The notes under the pieces were generated by a model, which was not told the DNA's origin, did no database searches, and saw nothing but the letters and a program-made list of their open reading frames with translations. From NCBI GenBank assembly GCA_934097255.1, contig CAKONT010000032.1:1-9768 (forward strand): a DNA stretch of 9,768 nucleotides, written 5' to 3'. Position 1 is the first letter of the stretch, and each line of letters starts with the position of its first letter. The stretch comes from an uncultured Bacilli bacterium. Its GTDB lineage: Bacteria > Bacillota_I > Bacilli_A > RF39 > UBA660. This document shows, piece by piece, positions 5,804 through 9,768 of this stretch. Made by a program: the position numbers and the translations under genes.

Positions 5804-6949
5804 ATGGATGAAAATGTAAATTTAAATAAACAAGATGTTATGATCATGAAACTTCTTCATTATTTTATTACAGAAAAAAATTATAATCCTGTTATTTTAC
5901 AAGGTGCACAGAATGAGATTTGGTTAGAAAATTTAAATTCTTCTTATAAAATTGTTAGGATTGTTTCTGAATATATTCATAATAATGAACAGCTTAAAGC
6001 AGATTTATATAAAACAAATCAAGTTGGTAAGACGATAAAAAGAAAAACTTTTAATTTGTCAATGAATATTTTAAGTATATTTACTGACTTAGGAGAAAAT
6101 GTTTCACTAACAAGTGATTTTAAAAATATTTCTTGTGTTTCATTAAAAGCTGATAGTGATTTAAAAAAGTATGATTTTATAACTACTGCTTTTCCTGATA
6201 TAAATGAAAAGCTTACCTTTAATGAAGAGGGAATAGATTTGTTTTTAAAAATTACTGGCGATATAAACGAACACAATAAAAAGGAGGCAGTTCGTGTGGA
6301 AAAGTTATTTTTAAAGAAAAGACCTTATGTTACTATTGCACTTATTTTTATTAATATTTTAGTTTTCTTAATTGGGATTTTTTTCAATAAACAAGATAGT
6401 ATTGTTAATTTGTTTTCTGTTTATGGTCCATATATAAAAATGGGTGAATTTTATCGTTTATTAACTGGTGCTTTTGTTCATGTTGATATGTTTCATTTAT
6501 TATTTAACATGTATGCTTTATATGTTTTAGGAGAGCAAATAGAAAAGTTTTATGGATCGCTAAAATATGCTATTTTATATCTTGTAAGTGCTATAACTGG
6601 TAATTTATTATCTATTCTTTTAAATACTAATGCAGTAAGTATCGGCGCTAGTGGAGCTATTTTTGGTGTAATGGGAGCTATTGTTTATTTTGGATATAAC
6701 TATCGTATTTACTTCGGTAATACAATTGTTAAACAAATTGTTCCTATTATATTAGTTAATTTACTTATTGGCTTTTCTTTTAGTGGCATTGATAATTGGG
6801 CTCATATTGGTGGATTAGTTGGAGGACTTCTTTTATCTAGTGCACTGGGAATTAATGATAGTAAAAAAGATGATAGTAGAGTAAATGGGGCAATTCTAAG
6901 CTTTATTTATATATGCTTTTTAATATATATGAACTTCTTTAACAAATAG
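5804..6949 (+). CDS. gluP: Rhomboid-family intramembrane serine protease, GluP/YqgP type
   Basis: A membrane protease that cleaves within or near transmembrane helices. The 381-residue protein has a soluble N-terminal domain (about 1-165) resembling that of B. subtilis YqgP/GluP (compare NEIWLEN at 37-43), then the rhomboid core with about seven hydrophobic helices between 176 and 378. Catalytic residues are visible: S283 in GASGAIFG (281-288) and H334 in NWAHIGGLVGG (331-341). The conserved HLLFN (231-235), with H231 and N235, would form the oxyanion side. The C-terminal TPR region of B. subtilis GluP is absent. The start at 5804 has GAGG at 5791-5794, a promoter upstream and no closer candidate. 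A perfect internal Shine-Dalgarno before an in-frame GTG at 6296 could give a shorter core-only product. The gene appears monocistronic on the left. No clear terminator follows it, so some read-through into the ireB operon is possible. Confidence 0.93.
   Translation: MDENVNLNKQDVMIMKLLHYFITEKNYNPVILQGAQNEIWLENLNSSYKIVRIVSEYIHNNEQLKADLYKTNQVGKTIKRKTFNLSMNILSIFTDLGENVSLTSDFKNISCVSLKADSDLKKYDFITTAFPDINEKLTFNEEGIDLFLKITGDINEHNKKEAVRVEKLFLKKRPYVTIALIFINILVFLIGIFFNKQDSIVNLFSVYGPYIKMGEFYRLLTGAFVHVDMFHLLFNMYALYVLGEQIEKFYGSLKYAILYLVSAITGNLLSILLNTNAVSIGASGAIFGVMGAIVYFGYNYRIYFGNTIVKQIVPIILVNLLIGFSFSGIDNWAHIGGLVGGLLLSSALGINDSKKDDSRVNGAILSFIYICFLIYMNFFNK
6281..6298 (+). promoter_or_regulatory. Internal Shine-Dalgarno and in-frame GTG inside the rhomboid gene
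   Basis: AAGGAGG (6281-6287), a perfect match to the 16S rRNA tail, stands 8 bases before GTG at 6296-6298, which is codon 165 of the rhomboid frame. Starting there would give a 217-residue protein made only of the membrane core, with both catalytic residues. It sits exactly at the border between the soluble domain and the first helix. No other in-gene Shine-Dalgarno this strong was noticed in the window apart from those serving real starts. Confidence 0.45.
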
Positions 6950-6974
6950 ATGTAACGTTTTATTGTAGTTAAAA

Positions 6975-7003
6975 TTGCTAAATTTGTAAAAAAATGATAA
7001 GAT
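6975..7003 (+). promoter_or_regulatory. Putative SigA-type promoter of the ireB-ruvX-mltG-trmR operon
   Basis: TTGCTA (6975-6980, four of six consensus bases) and an extended -10, TGATAAGAT (6995-7003), are separated by 17 bases between the hexamers. The predicted start near 7010 is just ahead of the ribosome binding site AGAGGTGA (7015-7022). It lies in the 84-base gap between the rhomboid gene and ireB, the only gap of any size before the tightly packed operon. Confidence 0.6.
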
Positions 7004-7033
7004 AGTTTTGGTATTAGAGGTGAAAAAAAATTA

Positions 7034-7285
7034 ATGAATGATAAGACAAGGATTTTTAATCTAGAAGAAGTTCGCAATTATACAGTAACTGAAGTTTTGA
7101 TGAAGACAAAAAAGTTCTTAGATGAAAAAGGGTATAATGGTATTAATCAAATAGTTGGTTATTTGACAACTGGAGATATTAAATATATTTCTTCTTATAA
7201 AAATGCTAATGAACTTATGGAAAGTGTTCCAAGAGAGCAAATTGTAGAGACGATATTAAAGTATTATTTAAAGGATGAAAAATGA
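7034..7285 (+). CDS. ireB: IreB family protein (UPF0297, YrzL)
   Basis: An 83-residue cytoplasmic protein matching the IreB/YrzL family in length and core: GYNGINQIVGYLTTGD (139-417 bases into the operon; residues 34-49) followed by YIS and a helical C-terminus ending in VETILKYYLKDEK. In Enterococcus faecalis IreB is a substrate of the PASTA-domain Ser/Thr kinase and affects cephalosporin resistance; phosphorylation is at N-terminal threonines. Here one Thr (T5) is found in the matching N-terminal segment MNDKTRIF. The usual NPINQ is NGINQ and GDPAYI is GDIKYI, so the protein is somewhat divergent. The start has AGAGGTGA at 7015-7022. Its stop overlaps ruvX as ATGA. In B. subtilis the order yrzL-yrrK is the same, which supports both calls. 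No alaS lies upstream here, unlike in B. subtilis. Confidence 0.92.
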   Translation: MNDKTRIFNLEEVRNYTVTEVLMKTKKFLDEKGYNGINQIVGYLTTGDIKYISSYKNANELMESVPREQIVETILKYYLKDEK

Positions 7286-7695
7286 AATATTTAGGGCTTG
7301 ATTTAGGAACTAAAACTTGTGGGGTAGCTATATCTGATAAGACTTTATTAATTGCAAGTTTTTATGAAAATATTACTTATTCTGATACTACGTCTTTAGT
7401 TTTTAGAATAAAAGAAATAATTTCTAAAGAAGGTATTGAAAAAATAATTTTAGGTTATCCCAAAAATATGAATAATACGCTTGGAGAAAGAGTAAAACAG
7501 ACGCTTTCTTTTAAAGAACAGTTAGAAAAAGAAACACAAAAAGAGGTTATTTTAGAAGATGAGAGAATGACAACAATAATTGCTGAACAAGCACTTCTTG
7601 AAGCTGATTTATCTAGAAAAAAAAGAAAAAAGGTAATTGATGGTTTGTCAGCTGTTGTTATATTGCAGTCATTTTTAGACAGAAAGGAAAAATAA
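7282..7695 (+). CDS. ruvX: RuvX/YqgF family, putative Holliday junction resolvase or pre-16S rRNA nuclease
   Basis: A 137-residue RNase H-fold protein of normal length. The active-site acids of the family are visible: D7 in LGLDLGTK (4-11), the DERMTT block (93-98, with E94) and D120 in VIDGLSAVVILQ (118-129). The LGYPKNMNNTLGER segment (57-70) matches the conserved GLPKNMNGxxG loop. YqgF of E. coli takes part in 16S rRNA 5'-end maturation, while the family name reflects a proposed role in Holliday junction cleavage; the sequence does not decide between them. It overlaps ireB by 4 nt with AAAGGATG upstream and is followed after 1 nt by the DUF1292 gene, so expression is coupled. Confidence 0.93.
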   Translation: MKYLGLDLGTKTCGVAISDKTLLIASFYENITYSDTTSLVFRIKEIISKEGIEKIILGYPKNMNNTLGERVKQTLSFKEQLEKETQKEVILEDERMTTIIAEQALLEADLSRKKRKKVIDGLSAVVILQSFLDRKEK

Positions 7696-7696
7696 A

Positions 7697-8026
7697 ATGA
7701 GTGAAGAATTAAAAGAAAAAATAAAAGAGGAAAGTAAAGATGTTAATAATTCTGACATGTTTATTGGATACAATGAAAATGGAGAAAAGCAAATCTTTTA
7801 TAAATTACTAGAGTTTGATTCTAATGAAACTGGTAAACATTATCTTGCTTATACAGATAATACAACAGATGAATCAGGGACTTTAAAAGCTTATGGAGCA
7901 GTTGTTAATAAAGAGGGAGATTATATGAAACTAACTGCTATTGAAACGGAAAAGGAATGGAAAGTTATAGAAACAGCATTGAATGTATTACAAAGTGAAT
8001 TAAATAAAAATGATGAAGAAGAGTAG
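7697..8026 (+). CDS. yrzB: DUF1292 family protein (YrzB)
   Basis: A 109-residue acidic, soluble protein. The core carries the DUF1292 pattern: a strand with KQIFYKLLEFDSNETGKHYL, then YLAYTDN, AYGAVV, and the conserved end IETEKEWKVIETALN before an acidic tail NKNDEEE. The function of the family is unknown. Identity is supported by order, because in B. subtilis yrzB also sits between yrrK (ruvX) and yrrL (mltG). The N-terminus (about 20 charged residues before MFIGYNENGE) is longer than in B. subtilis. The start follows AAGGAAAA at 7683-7690, one base after the ruvX stop. The 3' end overlaps mltG by 17 nt. Confidence 0.85.
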   Translation: MSEELKEKIKEESKDVNNSDMFIGYNENGEKQIFYKLLEFDSNETGKHYLAYTDNTTDESGTLKAYGAVVNKEGDYMKLTAIETEKEWKVIETALNVLQSELNKNDEEE

Positions 8027-9098
8027 AAAAAAATTAAGATTAAAAAAAGTAGTTGCAGTTCTTATTATTATTTTTCTACTAATTGTAATTGCAACTCTTC
8101 TTTTATTTAATTATTTTATGAGTCCTGTTTCATCAAAATATGAAGAGAAAAATGTTATTATCCCAACTGGTTCTAGTTATCAAGAAATTGCTTCTATTCT
8201 AAAAAAAGAAGATTTAATAAAAAATGAATTAGTATTTTTATACTATTTAAAATTAAGAAGAGTTGATAATATTTATGCAGCAGGTTATTATTTAAGCCCA
8301 AGCATGAACTTAAAAGAGATAGTTGATACTATCTTAAAGGGTGGTCATAATGTCGATGAGATAACTATTACTTTTAATGAAGGTATTAATATGAGAAAAA
8401 TTGCTTCTGAAATAGAAAGTAATACTAATAATAGTTATGACGATGTTATGAATAAATTAAAAGATGAAGCATACTTAGATGAAGTTATAGAAAAATATTT
8501 TTTTGTAACTGATGAAATAAAAAATAGTGATATTTATTACTCATTAGAAGGGTATTTATTTCCAGATACGTATCGTTTTGCAAGTAAAGATGTATCCGTA
8601 GAGGAAATATTTAATACAATGCTTGAAAAAATGAATGATGTGTTAAGTGAATATAAAGAAGAAATAGAAAAAAGTAAATATACACCACATCAATTATTAA
8701 CTTTAGCATCCCTTGCTCAAATTGAAGGATTTACCAAAGAAGATTTTAAAAATGTTGTCAGTGTATTTTACAATAGACTTGATTCGTCAATGTATTTAGG
8801 GGTTGATGTGACAACTTATTATGGAGTAAAAAAAGATATGGTTGAAGACTTATATATGAGTGAAATAAATGCTAAAAATCCATATAATACAAGAGGAGAA
8901 AATGCAGTTTTATTTCCAGTAGGTCCAATTGATATTCCAGGTAAATCGGCAATAGATGCTGTAATAAGACCAATAAAAACGGATTATTACTATTATGTAT
9001 CAGACAAAAATAATAAATTATATTTTACAAAAGATGAAAATGAACATGAAGAAGTGATAAAAAAATTACAAAAAGAAGGGTTGTGGTATGAATGGTAG
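8010..9098 (+). CDS. mltG: Endolytic murein transglycosylase (MltG, YceG-like)
   Basis: A membrane-anchored lytic transglycosylase that cuts nascent peptidoglycan and is thought to end glycan chain growth. The 362-residue protein has a short basic cytoplasmic tail, one transmembrane helix (about 13-35) and an extracellular part with a LysM-like segment (about 48-115) and the YceG domain. Family motifs are YSLEGYLFPDTY (177-188), LTLASLAQIEG (230-240), VFYNRL (252-257), YNTR (292-295) and PVGPIDIPGKSAIDA (303-317). The catalytic Glu is probably E239; the usual SIVEKE around it reads SLAQIE here, so the final Glu is kept but the context differs. The start is the ATG at 8010 or the adjacent one at 8013; both overlap yrzB, and the ribosome binding site is weak, suggesting coupling. 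The stop overlaps trmR by 7 nt. IreB and MltG in one operon both relate to cell-wall homeostasis. Confidence 0.93.
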   Translation: MMKKSRKKLRLKKVVAVLIIIFLLIVIATLLLFNYFMSPVSSKYEEKNVIIPTGSSYQEIASILKKEDLIKNELVFLYYLKLRRVDNIYAAGYYLSPSMNLKEIVDTILKGGHNVDEITITFNEGINMRKIASEIESNTNNSYDDVMNKLKDEAYLDEVIEKYFFVTDEIKNSDIYYSLEGYLFPDTYRFASKDVSVEEIFNTMLEKMNDVLSEYKEEIEKSKYTPHQLLTLASLAQIEGFTKEDFKNVVSVFYNRLDSSMYLGVDVTTYYGVKKDMVEDLYMSEINAKNPYNTRGENAVLFPVGPIDIPGKSAIDAVIRPIKTDYYYYVSDKNNKLYFTKDENEHEEVIKKLQKEGLWYEW

Positions 9099-9682
9099 AT
9101 GAATTAGTAAAAGATATAAAAGATTATGCTACAATAAATAATGTACCAATTATACTTGATGCTAGTATGGATTTTTTAACTGATTTAATTTTAAAAAATA
9201 ATGTGAAAAATATTTTAGAAATTGGAACAGCAATAGGTTATTCTGCTATTAAAATGGCTCTTATAAATAAAGATATTAAAGTAACAACAATTGAAAAAGA
9301 AAAAGATAGATATTTACTTGCTGTTAAAAATGTAAAAAAAGTAGGGTTAGAAGATCAAATAACATTAGTATATAACGATGCGATGGAAGTTAAATTAAAA
9401 GATAAATTTGATTTAATTTTTATTGATGCAGCTAAAAGTAAAAATGAAGAGTTTTTTAAAAAATTTGAAGGAAATCTAAATTCTAAAGGAATAATTGTTA
9501 CAGATAATTTGAGTTTTCACGGTTATGTAAACAAAGATATAAGTGAAATTGAAAGTAAAAATATACGTGGGCTTGTAAAAAAGATTAAAAATTATATAGG
9601 ATTTTTAGGAACTAATCGCAAGTATAAAACTAATTTCTATGATATTGGCGATGGTTTATCAGTTTCTGAAAAAAGAAATTAA
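9092..9682 (+). CDS. trmR: SAM-dependent O-methyltransferase, TrmR (YrrM) type, tRNA 5-hydroxyuridine
   Basis: A 196-residue class I methyltransferase of the catechol-O-methyltransferase-like family. SAM-binding motif I is ILEIGTAIGYSAIKMA (40-55), an acidic residue ends the second strand at TTIEKE (64-69), and the family motif FDLIFIDAAKSKNEEFF (105-121) and GIIVTDNLSFHG (132-143) carry the metal and substrate-side residues. The B. subtilis orthologue by position, YrrM/TrmR, methylates 5-hydroxyuridine at tRNA position 34 to 5-methoxyuridine. The next gene, apparently of the U32 family that makes the hydroxyuridine, supports this specific role over a generic O-methyltransferase. It starts inside the end of mltG, with GAAGGG at 9075-9080. 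The protein is somewhat shorter than typical homologues of about 215 residues. Confidence 0.88.
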   Translation: MVDELVKDIKDYATINNVPIILDASMDFLTDLILKNNVKNILEIGTAIGYSAIKMALINKDIKVTTIEKEKDRYLLAVKNVKKVGLEDQITLVYNDAMEVKLKDKFDLIFIDAAKSKNEEFFKKFEGNLNSKGIIVTDNLSFHGYVNKDISEIESKNIRGLVKKIKNYIGFLGTNRKYKTNFYDIGDGLSVSEKRN

Positions 9683-9684
9683 AA

Positions 9685-9768
9685 ATGAAATTAATTGTTA
9701 AACCTAGTAGTCTTAAGTATATAAAAGAAGAAAAAAAGAAAGCTTATGCTTTCCTTTTTGGTATTAAG
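9685..9768 (+). CDS. trhP1: Start of a U32-family protein, TrhP1/YrrN-like (3' end outside window)
   Basis: An ATG two bases after the trmR stop opens a frame that continues for all 28 remaining codons to the window edge. It begins MKLIVKPSSLKYIKEE, and AYAFLFGIK ends the visible part. This matches the first strand-helix-strand of the peptidase U32 family (a pattern like LLVTPxSL... followed by GAxAFxVG). In B. subtilis yrrM is followed by yrrN and yrrO (TrhP1 and TrhP2), which hydroxylate tRNA U34, so both position and start fit. Only 28 residues can be seen, so the call rests heavily on gene order. Confidence 0.6.
   Translation, partial: MKLIVKPSSLKYIKEEKKKAYAFLFGIK

Overview
The window comes from a very AT-rich, low-GC Gram-positive chromosome. 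All intact genes lie on the + strand and are packed tightly, with overlaps of 4 to 23 nt. Gene content and order match Bacillus subtilis neighbourhoods, so the host is most likely in the Bacilli, perhaps one of the reduced, AT-rich gut lineages. TGA is used as a stop (lspA, the AAA gene, ireB), so this is genetic code 11, not the mycoplasma code. A SigG-type sporulation sigma factor and a YlmC/YmxH protein at the left edge point to a spore former or a descendant of one.

Layout. (1) Positions 1-1966 are a condensed version of the B. subtilis sigG-ylmC-(...)-lspA-ylyB stretch: the end of sigG, ylmC, lspA (signal peptidase II) and an RluD-family pseudouridine synthase, closed by a terminator at 1968-1993. 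(2) Positions 2027-5716 look like a self-contained accessory cassette with its own putative promoter and a good terminator. It encodes a MoxR/AAA_5-type ATPase with an unusual N-terminal half resembling DUF6273, a small protein that I read as a nucleotide-binding-dead paralogue of the same AAA core, and a DUF2201-type protein (HExxH domain followed by a VWA-like domain). The last gene is split by two in-frame TAA codons, although both halves keep their motifs. (3) Positions 5752-6949 hold a GluP/YqgP-type rhomboid protease with its own promoter and a perfect internal Shine-Dalgarno in front of an in-frame GTG. (4) From 6975 to the right edge is the conserved yrzL-yrrK-yrzB-yrrL-yrrM-yrrN operon: ireB, ruvX, a DUF1292 protein, mltG, trmR and the start of a U32-family gene (trhP1-like).

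How the genes work together. Regions 1 and 4 are housekeeping: lipoprotein maturation, rRNA and tRNA modification, peptidoglycan chain termination, and Holliday-junction or rRNA processing. trmR and the following U32 gene probably act in sequence on wobble uridine 34. Region 2 is the novel part. MoxR AAA ATPases and VWA proteins are known to work as pairs. The additions here are the sensor-like N-terminal half, the dead AAA partner, and the broken third gene, which raises the question of whether this copy is still functional.

No rRNA, tRNA, CRISPR array, insertion sequence or phage gene was seen. No gene-free stretch exceeds 300 bases; the longest is about 145 bases at 5660-5803.
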